A DNA stretch of 64,000 nt, taken from Rhizobium herbae (GTDB lineage: Bacteria; Pseudomonadota; Alphaproteobacteria; Rhizobiales; Rhizobiaceae). Below, piece after piece: positions 17,402 through 25,245 of this stretch (position 1 is the first letter of the stretch; each line of letters begins with the position of its first letter). The notes under the pieces were generated by a model that saw nothing but the letters and a program-made list of their open reading frames with translations, was not told the DNA's origin and searched no databases. The position numbers and the translations under genes are program-made. The stretch is taken from assembly GCF_019511375.1 (NCBI RefSeq), contig NZ_JAEUAO010000002.1:744001-808000 (forward strand), written 5' to 3'.

Positions 17402-18260
17402 GCTCGATTCATCACATCAGGATTATTTGACCCTCTCTGCCATTGAGGCGGCGATCCTCGCCGCTGGGGGAGGGCTCAATGCGTTCACGGAAATGGTGAC
17501 TGGTCTGTTCCGTCAGGCTTTCGACGAAGTCATCGATGCGCCCCGGACAAACAGGTTCACCCTTGCGGAGATCGAGAAAACCGAAAAGACCTATATAGGG
17601 ACAAAGGTCGAAATCCTGCTGCGGAACTTCCTCGGCATGCCCAAGGGCGCGGTGCTGGACCTTTCTGTGAATGGCACAGAGGTTGACATCAAGATGACGA
17701 CAAAGCGGGACTGGATGATCCCGCGGGAAAGCATCGGACGCCCTGCAATCCTCATGAAAGCGGACGAGCGGACCGCCCTGTGCGACGTCGGCCTCATCGT
17801 CTGCCGGCCGGAATATCTCCGTACCAGCAACAACCAGGACAAGAAGGGACAGATCGCGGCGGCGCAATACGTCCACATCTGGTGGATACTCAGAAGGCAG
17901 CGCTATCCAAAGAACTTCTGGGAAGTGCTGCCTCTCGCCGAACGGAAGGCGATCATGGACGCCGGAACAGGCAAGTGGCGGCTGGCCGCGCTATTTGAGC
18001 GAATACAAGGGCAGCCAATTTCGCGCAGCCAGGTGCAAGCGATTGGGCAGCAGCACGATTATATGAAGCGACTTCGGAAGAATGGGGGCGCTCGCGATAT
18101 TCTCGGACCCAAGCAGATCGCGATTCTCTGGGGATCGAAAGATCGCGATCTGATCGAGAGGTTCGGGCTTGGTCCAGTGACATCTGAGGAGTTCGTCTCG
18201 TATCACGCAACCACCGCGGATGATGTTGCCCTCCTCCGGGCGCGGGATCATATCGACTGA
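17388..18260 (+). CDS. NaeI-like type II restriction endonuclease
   Basis: 290 residues, somewhat shorter than NaeI (about 317). The catalytic residues known for NaeI are Glu70, Asp86, Asp95 and Lys97. Here Glu75, Asp91, Asp100 and Lys102 (in GTKVE, VLDLS and EVDIK) keep exactly the same spacing. The stretch DWMIPRESIGRPAILMKAD follows directly. NaeI is a type IIE enzyme that needs two GCCGGC sites and has a topoisomerase-like second DNA-binding domain; the C-terminal half here (about 180-290) would correspond to it. There is no obvious ribosome binding site and the start lies in an inverted repeat, so expression is probably restrained relative to the methyltransferase. Confidence 0.85.
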   Translation: MSHAPLDSSHQDYLTLSAIEAAILAAGGGLNAFTEMVTGLFRQAFDEVIDAPRTNRFTLAEIEKTEKTYIGTKVEILLRNFLGMPKGAVLDLSVNGTEVDIKMTTKRDWMIPRESIGRPAILMKADERTALCDVGLIVCRPEYLRTSNNQDKKGQIAAAQYVHIWWILRRQRYPKNFWEVLPLAERKAIMDAGTGKWRLAALFERIQGQPISRSQVQAIGQQHDYMKRLRKNGGARDILGPKQIAILWGSKDRDLIERFGLGPVTSEEFVSYHATTADDVALLRARDHID

Positions 18261-18328
18261 CGGGCAGGGAGTTTCCAAGATACGCCTTCATCGGCGCTTG
18301 ACCGATGCCCGCTATCAACCGAGCATAG

Positions 18329-18370
18329 AAAAACCGCCATCACCGGGCTCGCAACCCTCCGGCGGTTTTT
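18329..18370 (+). terminator. Rho-independent terminator after the restriction module
   Basis: AAAAACCGCC (18329-18338) pairs with GGCGGTTTTT (18361-18370), a 10-bp stem ending in a T-run. The A-tract on the left arm would also make it work on the minus strand. Confidence 0.8.
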
Positions 18371-18390
18371 CTTGGGAATGTTCAATTATG

Positions 18391-18438
18391 ATGAACGATC
18401 TTGAAATTGCTGTAAAGCCGCCGTTGACGGCTGAGTGA
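18391..18438 (+). CDS. Possible 15-residue leader peptide overlapping rep
   Basis: A short reading frame MNDLEIAVKPPLTAE starts at 18391 (a second ATG is at 18388) and its TGA overlaps the GTG start of rep by 4 nt (GTGA). rep lacks its own ribosome binding site, so reinitiation from this leader would explain its translation. No clear Shine-Dalgarno precedes the leader, so this is a suggestion only. Confidence 0.3.
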   Translation: MNDLEIAVKPPLTAE

Positions 18439-20057
18439 CCGCCGGGCTGGGACATACCCCAGCCAAGTCGACGTCACCCCCAACCCTCAGACTCAAATTT
18501 GTTGACAAGCTCTTTGCTGACAAGGGCTTTGTGTTCGATCCCTACGAGGATGCCGAGGCGCGCGTCCGCGCTGCCGTCGATGCGACGGCTCCCAAGGCGG
18601 CAGGCGAAGCCGCCGCCCTCGGGAGTGGAGGAGCTACGGTTCCGCACCGCGGGAACGGAGAAACTCCACTCCCCCACCGGGACAACCAAGTATCACCCCC
18701 TTCTGGATCATCGACGGTAAAGCGCTGGAGTCTCTTATCCCGAATCCAACGGCTCTGCCGACCTACCGAGGAAGGCACGCGCGGCCCCGCCGTCGTCGGT
18801 TGCGGCATGCCCGGACACGACGCCGCCAGCGTCAATATCCACCTCCGCACCGCCGCCGAGACCGGCGAAATCCGCGCCGGCGTCTCCGGCATCTACCGCT
18901 GCGGATCGCCATGGCTCTGCCCCGTCTGCGCCACGAGAAAAGCTCATGACCGAGCCGAGCGCGTTCAGGCTGCCGCCAATGCCACGTTCCAGCGCGGCGG
19001 ACGAGCCGCGCTCGTCGTCCTCACGGCCTCACATTCACTCGACATGTCACTCGCCGAGATCAAGGGCCTTGTGCAGGGCGCTTCGAGTGCCGCCCGGAAG
19101 GGCCGAGCCTGGACTAAAGCGGTCCAGGACTACGGCATCCTTGGCGTCGTCGTCGGTCAGGAGGTGACATATAGCGTCACGAACGGCTGGCACTATCACC
19201 AGCACCTTTCCGTCATGGTCGACGGCCTGGACGGCGAGAACGCCGAGTTCTACGAGTTTCCCGACGCCTACGAGCGCGCCGAAGCAGCGGGCGCTTGGAT
19301 CGCCAGGGCCTACGCCGAGCAAGTTCGCGCCCGCGGTGGAAAGGTTTCGGACCGGCACGGCTGGCATGTCCGGGTGGCGCGCGATGCCGCCGACGCAAGC
19401 GACTACACCGCCAAGGGTTCGATGGCCTGGGAGGTCGCCGGCGGCCACAAGGCTGAGACCAAAGCCAAGACGTCGCTGACGCCGTGGGATATCGCCATCG
19501 CCGCGGCGGACGGCGATACCGGCATGTTTGGCCGGTGGCGGGAGTACATGGAAACCATGCCCGGAACACGCTCTTGCGTCGTATCCGCCGCGCTCGCCAA
19601 AAAGCTCGATATTCCGCCGTTGGCCGACGACGCGGAAGGCGGCGAGCAGGCCTTGCACGATGCCGACGAAGTTGTGGGCCGTGTCGAAGCGCCCATGTGG
19701 CGCGTTTGGATGCGCCACGGTCTTGCGGCCACCTTCTTGTCACGCGTCGAGTTCGGGGGCGAGGAAGGCTTCGACGCTGCCGTGGACGCAACCGAGCAGG
19801 ACGCCGCACCGCTCGAAGCCGAATACCAACGGCTCCGGGCCGAACGTTCTTTCGCCCGTCAGGTCGAGCGGCGCGAGGCGGATCGCGCCGACAGGGATAC
19901 CGCCTTCGCCAAGGCTTTTGCGATCGACCGTCTCCGGCGTCTCGCCGATCGTCACGGTTCTCGGGATCGTATTGCCCGCGTGATCGCGGAAGCCGCGGCC
20001 GTGTTCCCTGAGGCCCGTCCGCTCGAACCGGTCGAGCTCTACAAGGCAGTTGCTTGA
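18435..20057 (+). CDS. rep: Rolling-circle replication initiator (Rep_1-like, HUH)
   Basis: 540 residues. A cysteine cluster CGSPWLCPVCATRKA (Cys156, Cys162, Cys165) and the HUH metal motif GWHYHQHLSVMV (His253-His257) identify a rolling-circle Rep protein. After about 110 residues comes DYTAKGSMAWEVAGG with a candidate nicking Tyr, followed by SLTPWDIA, matching the AKG...TPF pattern of this family. Such proteins nick the double-strand origin and drive strand-displacement replication. In an integrated element it would let the excised circle replicate. The first 100 residues look unstructured. The start is uncertain: GTG at 18435 is used since no ATG with a binding site is available. Confidence 0.88.
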   Translation: MTAGLGHTPAKSTSPPTLRLKFVDKLFADKGFVFDPYEDAEARVRAAVDATAPKAAGEAAALGSGGATVPHRGNGETPLPHRDNQVSPPSGSSTVKRWSLLSRIQRLCRPTEEGTRGPAVVGCGMPGHDAASVNIHLRTAAETGEIRAGVSGIYRCGSPWLCPVCATRKAHDRAERVQAAANATFQRGGRAALVVLTASHSLDMSLAEIKGLVQGASSAARKGRAWTKAVQDYGILGVVVGQEVTYSVTNGWHYHQHLSVMVDGLDGENAEFYEFPDAYERAEAAGAWIARAYAEQVRARGGKVSDRHGWHVRVARDAADASDYTAKGSMAWEVAGGHKAETKAKTSLTPWDIAIAAADGDTGMFGRWREYMETMPGTRSCVVSAALAKKLDIPPLADDAEGGEQALHDADEVVGRVEAPMWRVWMRHGLAATFLSRVEFGGEEGFDAAVDATEQDAAPLEAEYQRLRAERSFARQVERREADRADRDTAFAKAFAIDRLRRLADRHGSRDRIARVIAEAAAVFPEARPLEPVELYKAVA

Positions 20058-20696
20058 ACGGAATGCCGATCCGGGGGCAGTCGGTCCCGGTTCCCGCCGG
20101 TTACGGCGGCGCTACGCTGAACCTCCTGCGGCTGCCCGGTTAACCGGTCTCGGCATGCGCGAATTCCCGCGTCCTCCTCGATATCGAGGACCACTATGTT
20201 GGGCGCTCCGATGCGCTCTTCTCGACACAGACGCGGTTCCCGCGCCGGAATGGCCCACGGGTCCATTTTGAAGCTAAACGTGCTGTACGGCCACGCATGG
20301 AGCCTTGTACAGCGCTAATATACGTTCAAACGTGTCTGACTACCTTTAAGTCCACTTCCCCACCCTCACCGCCAAGCCTACCGTCATGCTCGCTATGTCA
20401 ACGCCCGCGGGCGTCCTCCGCGTTGCTGCGGCCCTTCGGGTGACTGCCGCTGTGCGTGCCGGTCGGATTGGAGGCATCGGGACGGGGAACGCATCAAGGC
20501 CGCCCCTTCGGAGCGGGTCCGATCCCTCCGGGGGATCGAACAGGGAACAGGCCGTAGGTCGAGAACCCATAAAATCCTACCGATCCCGTTAATCACCCCT
20601 CCGGCACAACGCAACCAAGCCGCGTAAAGCCCTGGGCTCAACGCTCACGGCATGATACAAATAATTCAATGGAAACCGGCGATTAGAGGGGAGGTC
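20058..20696. other. Non-coding region after rep, candidate origin
   Basis: 639 bp without a supported gene. It holds a perfect 12-bp palindrome CCGGTTAACCGG (20136-20147), an inverted repeat GCTGTAC (20282-20288) / GTACAGC (20307-20313), and ACGTTCAAACGT shortly after. These are the kind of structures found at rolling-circle origins, but no nick-site consensus could be matched. Confidence 0.45.
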
Positions 20697-20942
20697 ATGG
20701 AGGTTAAGACGACAACCATTCCGGGTTTGACGTTCGCGGTCCAGATCGAGGAGGTTAACCACCGCGATCACTTGGGCGGGCTCATCTGCTATCTCGCCTC
20801 GCTCTACCGCCTCGACCCCAAGACGTCCGCTCGTCACCTAGTCCGGCGCTCCCGCATCCCAGGTGCTGCCGCCGACATGAAGCGCGAATTTCAACGTGAC
20901 GGCATCCAAGCATTCCGACGCCTCGCACAAGCCACCGCCTGA
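20697..20942 (+). CDS. Hypothetical 81-residue protein
   Basis: The ATG at 20697 has a good ribosome binding site (GGGGAGG). The product starts MEVKTTTIPGLTFAVQIEEV, has a central GGLICYLASLYRLDP and a basic C-terminal third (KTSARHLVRRSRIPG). No family is recognised. It lies 18 bp before a 55-residue membrane-protein gene and is probably co-transcribed with it. It could be a small regulatory or accessory protein of the element. Confidence 0.55.
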   Translation: MEVKTTTIPGLTFAVQIEEVNHRDHLGGLICYLASLYRLDPKTSARHLVRRSRIPGAAADMKREFQRDGIQAFRRLAQATA

Positions 20943-20960
20943 AACACGAGAGGACACACA

Positions 20961-21128
20961 ATGCTCGCACTTCGCATCCTTGGCTTCCCAATCGCAATGG
21001 CAGCCTTCGCCGTCCTCTATGTCGTCGCGACCACGGCCCCCGAAGCCGTCGAGATGACGAATATCATCCTTTGGCTCTTGCTGCCTGCGGTACTCATCGC
21101 AACGGGCGCGAGACGCATTTGGAAGTGA
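20961..21128 (+). CDS. Hypothetical 55-residue membrane protein
   Basis: A short gene with GAGAGGA upstream of ATG at 20961. The product has two predicted membrane segments: ILGFPIAMAAFAVLYVVA (about 6-23) and IILWLLLPAVLIATGA (about 35-50), with a short polar turn and a basic end (RRIWK). It follows the 81-residue gene by 18 bp. No family recognised; small paired-helix proteins are frequent on conjugative elements. Confidence 0.55.
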   Translation: MLALRILGFPIAMAAFAVLYVVATTAPEAVEMTNIILWLLLPAVLIATGARRIWK

Positions 21129-21228
21129 AATATTTTTCCAAGACTTCACCAGTTCGGAGCCGCCGTTCCGTCCGCGTCGAGCTATTTGAAGACCTCAGAG
21201 AGCGGCGGCGTCTTCGATTTCACCGAAA

Positions 21229-21271
21229 TTAAAGAACTCGATCCACTTTTAGAAAAACGAGTTCTTTAATA
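21229..21271. repeat. AT-rich 13-bp inverted repeat
   Basis: ATTAAAGAACTCG (21229-21241) and CGAGTTCTTTAAT (21259-21271) form a perfect stem with a 17-nt loop. It stands in a GC-rich element, next to other AT-rich sequence. It may be a terminator for the two small genes before it or a single-strand origin for rolling-circle replication. Confidence 0.5.
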
Positions 21272-21358
21272 AATTATTTCAATACGTTAGCTTCACTCCC
21301 CATTGGAGATTTCCCATTATTCTGTATCCTCCTCGTCATCATAACTGGAGACTTGAAA

Positions 21359-21592
21359 ATGAAACTGCAATTCATGAGCTGGAAGCCCGACGCCGACGTC
21401 TATGGAGAATCCGCCGGCATGGCATTCGGTGACCGCGTCCTCGACCTTGTGGTGACCCACGGCGAGGAGATTTTCCCATGGGAGATCGTTGACGGGTGCG
21501 AGCCCATCGCGTCCGGCGAGGCCAAGAGCGCCGCCGAGGCCCGTCGCGCTGCCGAGACCGCCGGCCGCCGCGCGTTCATCCGCGCTGCCTGA
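21359..21592 (+). CDS. Hypothetical 77-residue protein
   Basis: Starts MKLQFMSWKPDADVYGESAG with GGAG upstream. The middle reads like a small alpha/beta protein (DRVLDLVVTHGEEIFPWEIV) and the end is Ala/Arg-rich and helical (AKSAAEARRAAETAGRRAFI). No family recognised. It sits alone before a strong hairpin with palindromic arms. Possibly an accessory or anti-restriction-like small protein, but nothing proves this. Confidence 0.5.
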   Translation: MKLQFMSWKPDADVYGESAGMAFGDRVLDLVVTHGEEIFPWEIVDGCEPIASGEAKSAAEARRAAETAGRRAFIRAA

Positions 21593-21597
21593 AAAAT

Positions 21598-21644
21598 ATC
21601 TCACGGCGTGATTTTTATTTGCCGCCGATCTCACGCCGTGAGAT
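21598..21644. promoter_or_regulatory. Hairpin built from two copies of the CTCACGGCGTGAG palindrome
   Basis: ATCTCACGGCGTGA (21598-21611) pairs with TCACGCCGTGAGAT (21631-21644), a 14-bp stem with 19-nt loop followed by TTTT. Each arm is itself a near-palindrome, so it could serve as a pair of protein-binding sites or as a terminator. A third copy lies inside the relaxase gene at 26060-26072. Confidence 0.5.
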
Positions 21645-21670
21645 TTTGGTTATAACAAGGGAGAGTGACG

Positions 21671-21970
21671 ATGTTCCTCGGCGAGTATGCAGATGTTCCA
21701 ATGGTTGAATTCAAGGTTGCGGGCAAGCTTTACGCTTTCGCTCCCCGTTTTCGTACGGTTGCCGACGAAAAGCTGATCCGCCCTGCCAACTATCGTCCAG
21801 GCGTCAGGACTTATTCTGTCGCTCGTCTTCATGATCGGCACGACCTCATGTTCGATTTCCCCGTCGATGAAAACCGGACTGCCGAAGAGATTAGAGATAT
21901 GGCGTATATCAACGTCTGCAACGCTTTGGGCATTGACGCTGGCACCGCCGAAATCGATTCCGGTCGCTGA
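21671..21970 (+). CDS. Hypothetical 99-residue protein
   Basis: The ATG at 21671 follows AAGGGAG. The product reads MFLGEYADVPMVEFKVAGKL and continues with a mixed alpha/beta pattern (VARLHDRHDLMFDFPVDEN, then EIRDMAYINVCNALGID). No family is recognised. It is 19 bp upstream of the 93-residue gene and likely in one transcript with it. The hairpin just before it may hold its promoter or operator. Confidence 0.5.
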   Translation: MFLGEYADVPMVEFKVAGKLYAFAPRFRTVADEKLIRPANYRPGVRTYSVARLHDRHDLMFDFPVDENRTAEEIRDMAYINVCNALGIDAGTAEIDSGR

Positions 21971-21989
21971 GGATTTGGAAGAGGACGGC

Positions 21990-22271
21990 ATGCAGCAGGA
22001 AGAAACCCGGAAGGCTCGTCAAGCAGCCTATGCCGCCAAGCACCGGAAGAAGGCAAAAGCTATCCGCCGCCCTGACGCGCGGATTGTCGAGTCGGCCTAT
22101 TTTGAGGCCTTCCATGTATTCATGTCGGAATTCCAGCCTAGTCTCGTGATACGTGGCCTTTCACACGTAGATACTCGTGCTCGTCAGATACTAGCGCAAC
22201 AAGGTTACGATCCCGAGCAAGTTGCCGACAAAATCTCGAACATGAAAGACCGACTTACAGGAGCCGCCTGA
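21990..22271 (+). CDS. Hypothetical 93-residue basic protein
   Basis: The ATG at 21990 has GGAAGAGG upstream. The first 35 residues are strongly basic and helical (EETRKARQAAYAAKHRKKAK), which suggests nucleic-acid binding. The rest (ARIVESAYFEAFHVFMSEFQ, then VDTRARQILAQQGYDPEQ) is helical. No family recognised. It ends 55 bp from the convergent end of the minus-strand mobilisation operon. Confidence 0.5.
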   Translation: MQQEETRKARQAAYAAKHRKKAKAIRRPDARIVESAYFEAFHVFMSEFQPSLVIRGLSHVDTRARQILAQQGYDPEQVADKISNMKDRLTGAA

Positions 22272-22326
22272 TCATCGGTGCTTGGCGGCGTACTTCCTCG
22301 TCCAATCTTTCCAACTCGCTCATGCA

Positions 22327-22689
22327 TCACCTCGCTTCGATGTTGAAGGTCAGGACTCCGGTAGCGGACTGACCGGTTCCGGCGTCCGTCACTCTCACGG
22401 CAAGCTCATGATCACCGGCTACGGGAACCCCCGTAAACTCCCGTGTTTTCGGGTCGTAGGTCATCCAGACCGGCGCTTTCGTCGGCACGATCTCCACAGC
22501 CCCCGTCGACCGCGAAACCACGACGCCCACCGTCAGGGGCTGGCCCGCCTTGAGACGATCTGTCGGCGACGAGTCGGGGCTAGTGAACTCGACACGCACC
22601 GCGTCGGCTGGTGGCTGCAAGAGCGATCCGGCGTTCGCCGGCAGGGGGACGGCAATGGCGAGGAAAAGGGTGGTCAGGATTGTTTTCAT
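22327..22689 (-). CDS. Exported Ig-like (He_PIG type) small protein of the mobilisation operon
   Basis: 120 residues with a Sec signal peptide (MKTILTTLFLAIAVPLPANAG). The C-terminal half resembles the putative Ig/cadherin-like He_PIG module (VWMTYDPKTREFTGVPVAGD followed by HELAVRVTDAGTG), usually involved in extracellular binding. The ATG at 22689 is preceded by GAGAGG. It is the last of seven minus-strand genes, 14 bp after the previous one. It may act as an outer surface or periplasmic part of the apparatus built by the operon. This role is inferred. Confidence 0.65.
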   Translation of the reverse strand: MKTILTTLFLAIAVPLPANAGSLLQPPADAVRVEFTSPDSSPTDRLKAGQPLTVGVVVSRSTGAVEIVPTKAPVWMTYDPKTREFTGVPVAGDHELAVRVTDAGTGQSATGVLTFNIEAR

Positions 22690-22703
22690 GGGGCCTCTCA
22701 GTA

Positions 22704-23045
22704 TCAATAAACGACGACTTTGTGCCAAGTCGTTCGTGGCGGATCGACGTAATCAGAGCCGTGGGAGGAGCATGCTTGCGTCTTCAGGGCTATGTCGTAA
22801 GACCCGCGGCCGGGATTGCCGCGCAGGTTTCCGCCGTTCGGACCGCCGCGAGTGAAGGTAAAGCCCGCTGGGTAATCTATTGACCAACGCCCCGCACAAT
22901 CGGGGTGCATGATGATGGCCATGGCTATGTCGACTTGAGGGACGCCCCGATTGACCCGATCGGCGGGAAATCGAAAGGTTTCAGCGCTGACGCTCCCCGT
23001 CGAGATTGCGGATAGGATGACGGCGCTGAACGTGACGAATTTCAT
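22704..23045 (-). CDS. Exported small cysteine-containing protein
   Basis: 113 residues starting MKFVTFSAVILSAISTGSVSA, a signal peptide cleaved before ETF. The mature protein contains two cysteines (HPDCAGRW and TQACSSHGSDY) that could form a disulfide in the periplasm, and a Gly/Asn-rich middle (GGPNGGNLRGNPGRG). No family recognised. Its ATG overlaps the stop of the 77-residue membrane-protein gene by 4 nt, so the two are translationally coupled. Confidence 0.62.
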   Translation of the reverse strand: MKFVTFSAVILSAISTGSVSAETFRFPADRVNRGVPQVDIAMAIIMHPDCAGRWSIDYPAGFTFTRGGPNGGNLRGNPGRGSYDIALKTQACSSHGSDYVDPPRTTWHKVVVY

Positions 23046-23275
23046 TCCACGCCCTTTCTTTTTCGGCCGACTACGACATTCGCTGATGGCTGCGCCCATG
23101 CCGCGATGCGATCAGGCAGAGACCACACGACGCCAAAGGACCAAACAGCGAGAACGTGTAAGGCGCAGAACACTGTTAGCGTGACCATCGTGGCAGACAG
23201 GTGAGACAACCCCACCAGACCGCAGGCCGTGGCCAGACCAAGGCCGCCAGCCGTCCACAGGATCAATTTCTTCAT
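23042..23275 (-). CDS. Small two-helix membrane protein
   Basis: 77 residues with two membrane segments: LILWTAGGLGLATACGLVGL (4-23) and MVTLTVFCALHVLAVWSFGV (30-49), then a basic cytoplasmic tail (VVGRKRKGVE). GGGAGGGAAG precedes the ATG at 23275. Both its start and its stop overlap neighbouring genes by 4 nt, between the DotA/TraY gene and a secreted protein gene. It could be a subunit or chaperone of the DotA/TraY protein. No family recognised. Confidence 0.62.
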   Translation of the reverse strand: MKKLILWTAGGLGLATACGLVGLSHLSATMVTLTVFCALHVLAVWSFGVVWSLPDRIAAWAQPSANVVVGRKRKGVE

Positions 23276-25245
23276 TTCGGCTTCCCTCCCTTTGTCAGCA
23301 TTGCCACACCAGTTTTCGGCAATAACCCGCGTGCGGCAAGTCCGAGAATTCCGCCGATAGCGCCGGAGGCAATGCTCGATTCCCCCGCCGTTCCCGGAAG
23401 GCCGAGCCAGCCGAGAACTCGATCCGGCAACGCCCACGATTGTCCGAACAACTTCAGGCTGACGTACCAGGTCAGGTAAAGCTGGATGATAGACATCACG
23501 AGGAAACCGACGAGGCCGACGACCGCGCCGCCAGTCTGAGCGAGGAAGGCGGTCGCCCACATCGCATCCATCGTCCGAAGGACGACGTCGAAAACCGGGT
23601 AGGAGCCGCAATAAGCCAGGATTGCAAGGGACGGACGCAGGAAGACGTTGACGGTCAGCATCAAGCCAATGCGGACACCCTCGCCCGCGAAGTCTTCACC
23701 ACCTTCCATTTTCATCCATTTGAGGCACCACAGCGGCAGCGCGATCATCGCCTCAAGCAAAGCTGCGACAAGTGCGATGCCGGCGGCAAGAACGAACAGG
23801 AACGGAAGGATCGGGATCACGAAGGCGCGTAGTCCGCCGATGAATATGAGGCCGCCGATAACCCAATTGCCCCAGCCGAGCAGGAAGTCGGCTGCCCCAC
23901 CCGCGCCGACCGCGGACGAAAACCAGTTCGAGGACGCCACCATCAAGGTGGCTCCCGCGGCAATGGCCGTCCAGGCAATCGACAACATCGCATGCCCCGA
24001 GGAAATCAGATTCGACATCGCGTCACCCGATGCGGCAGACCGCGAGGCCCCCCATTCGGCCAGCCCCCGCGAGATCGGCGCGAGCAACTTCACCAGGAAG
24101 GTCGATCCCTCGTCCCCCGCGCCGGCGAAGTCATTGGCGGAGAGATTCGCCCTGTCCGCCTCTCCGGATACTTGGAGACGCAAGGCGTCGAAGGCGCGAT
24201 CAAGCGCCTGCCCGAAGTCTCCGTCAGTTCTCGGGGCGACATCTTCGGGCATCTCGTTTGTGAGAGCCGTGGTCAACTCGCTGATCTGCCCAAGTGCCCT
24301 GAAATACGAGCCAGCCGACAGAAAACCTTCCTGTTCCGCGTTCTTGACCAGCTTTGATCGCGATTCCTTTTCGACCGTCATCGCCTCCGTCTTGGCCGCT
24401 TCGGAAATCTTTGCGTCGAAGGCTGCCCCACGGGCGCGTATATCCTGCACAATCGTCGAAGACAAAACCTTGCCGGAGATCGCCTTTGTCGCGGCGTCCG
24501 CGGAAGACAAGCCCGACGTCTCGGCAGCGAGCTTCGCGTACCGTTGCGCCTCGATCCGATACGCAGAAATGATTTCCTTAACCGCCTCACGCCGTGCGCT
24601 CGAAAAGCCCTCCCGATTGTCAGGGATCGTATACGAGAAATGCCCGCATGTCGGTCCATAGCTCCAAACGACCTTTTCACCGTACCCGGGGATACCAAGG
24701 CCAGCGACGTCCCCGGCTGGTTCCGGTAATGGAGCTTGCCATCCCCACAGGGAACCCGATCGATTGTAGACGGCCGTGCATATTTCGTGTTGCAGGATCG
24801 CCATGGCGACCGTCGATCCCGAGGATGAAACCGGGAGGATTGTCGTCCCGCCCGACGCCACCGTCTTCACGAAAACGCCCCACGATGCATCGGCGAGGTT
24901 GATGCCACCGCGGGCAACGACGTCTCGTAGCAGGTAATGTGCTGGCGAAAACCCCGTCGATGGTGTCGGAATCAGAAGTCCCAAACCAACGATGACGCGC
25001 AGCGGCGTCCATATCTGATGCCAGCGATCCCCTAGCGTTTTCCCCGTGTAGGCCGACTGCACTATACCGGAAATGACACCGTAGCCGAGAATCACGGTGG
25101 CGAACCCGAAGAGCGCCGACGTGAATACCTGCAACGTCTGCCCCCATGATGACGTCGTGTCCGTCGGCAAGACCGCCTTGACAAGCTGCCACGCCAGATT
25201 TGAGTCAGGAGGTTCCTGAAACAAACTTGCTATGTAGTCGATCAT
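23272..25245 (-). CDS. DotA/TraY-family polytopic membrane protein
   Basis: 657 residues. The N-terminal hydrophobic segment near 40-62 (FGFATVILGYGVISGIVQSA) is followed by LGDRWHQIWTPLRVIVGLGLLIPTP, typical of DotA/TraY proteins, then a large hydrophilic domain (about 130-410) with cysteines, and a cluster of membrane segments from about 415 to 630. DotA (Dot/Icm) and TraY (IncI plasmids) are inner-membrane parts of type IVB secretion. No other Dot/Icm or Tra gene exists in this element. An AGGAGG lies inside the end of the upstream gene, and both ends overlap neighbours by 4 nt. Possible roles: mating apparatus, exclusion, or a stand-alone channel. Confidence 0.85.
   Translation of the reverse strand: MIDYIASLFQEPPDSNLAWQLVKAVLPTDTTSSWGQTLQVFTSALFGFATVILGYGVISGIVQSAYTGKTLGDRWHQIWTPLRVIVGLGLLIPTPSTGFSPAHYLLRDVVARGGINLADASWGVFVKTVASGGTTILPVSSSGSTVAMAILQHEICTAVYNRSGSLWGWQAPLPEPAGDVAGLGIPGYGEKVVWSYGPTCGHFSYTIPDNREGFSSARREAVKEIISAYRIEAQRYAKLAAETSGLSSADAATKAISGKVLSSTIVQDIRARGAAFDAKISEAAKTEAMTVEKESRSKLVKNAEQEGFLSAGSYFRALGQISELTTALTNEMPEDVAPRTDGDFGQALDRAFDALRLQVSGEADRANLSANDFAGAGDEGSTFLVKLLAPISRGLAEWGASRSAASGDAMSNLISSGHAMLSIAWTAIAAGATLMVASSNWFSSAVGAGGAADFLLGWGNWVIGGLIFIGGLRAFVIPILPFLFVLAAGIALVAALLEAMIALPLWCLKWMKMEGGEDFAGEGVRIGLMLTVNVFLRPSLAILAYCGSYPVFDVVLRTMDAMWATAFLAQTGGAVVGLVGFLVMSIIQLYLTWYVSLKLFGQSWALPDRVLGWLGLPGTAGESSIASGAIGGILGLAARGLLPKTGVAMLTKGGKPK

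Noticed and set aside
16379-18260. Avoidance of GCCGGC in the window as support for the restriction specificity
   Set aside because: GCCGGC is present many times both inside and outside the element, which is expected if sites are methylated, so it gives no support either way.
23272-25245. TrbL/VirB6 as identity of the 657-residue membrane protein
   Set aside because: The N-terminal LGDRWHQIWTPLRVIVGLGL pattern and long soluble loop fit DotA/TraY better than the shorter VirB6/TrbL proteins.
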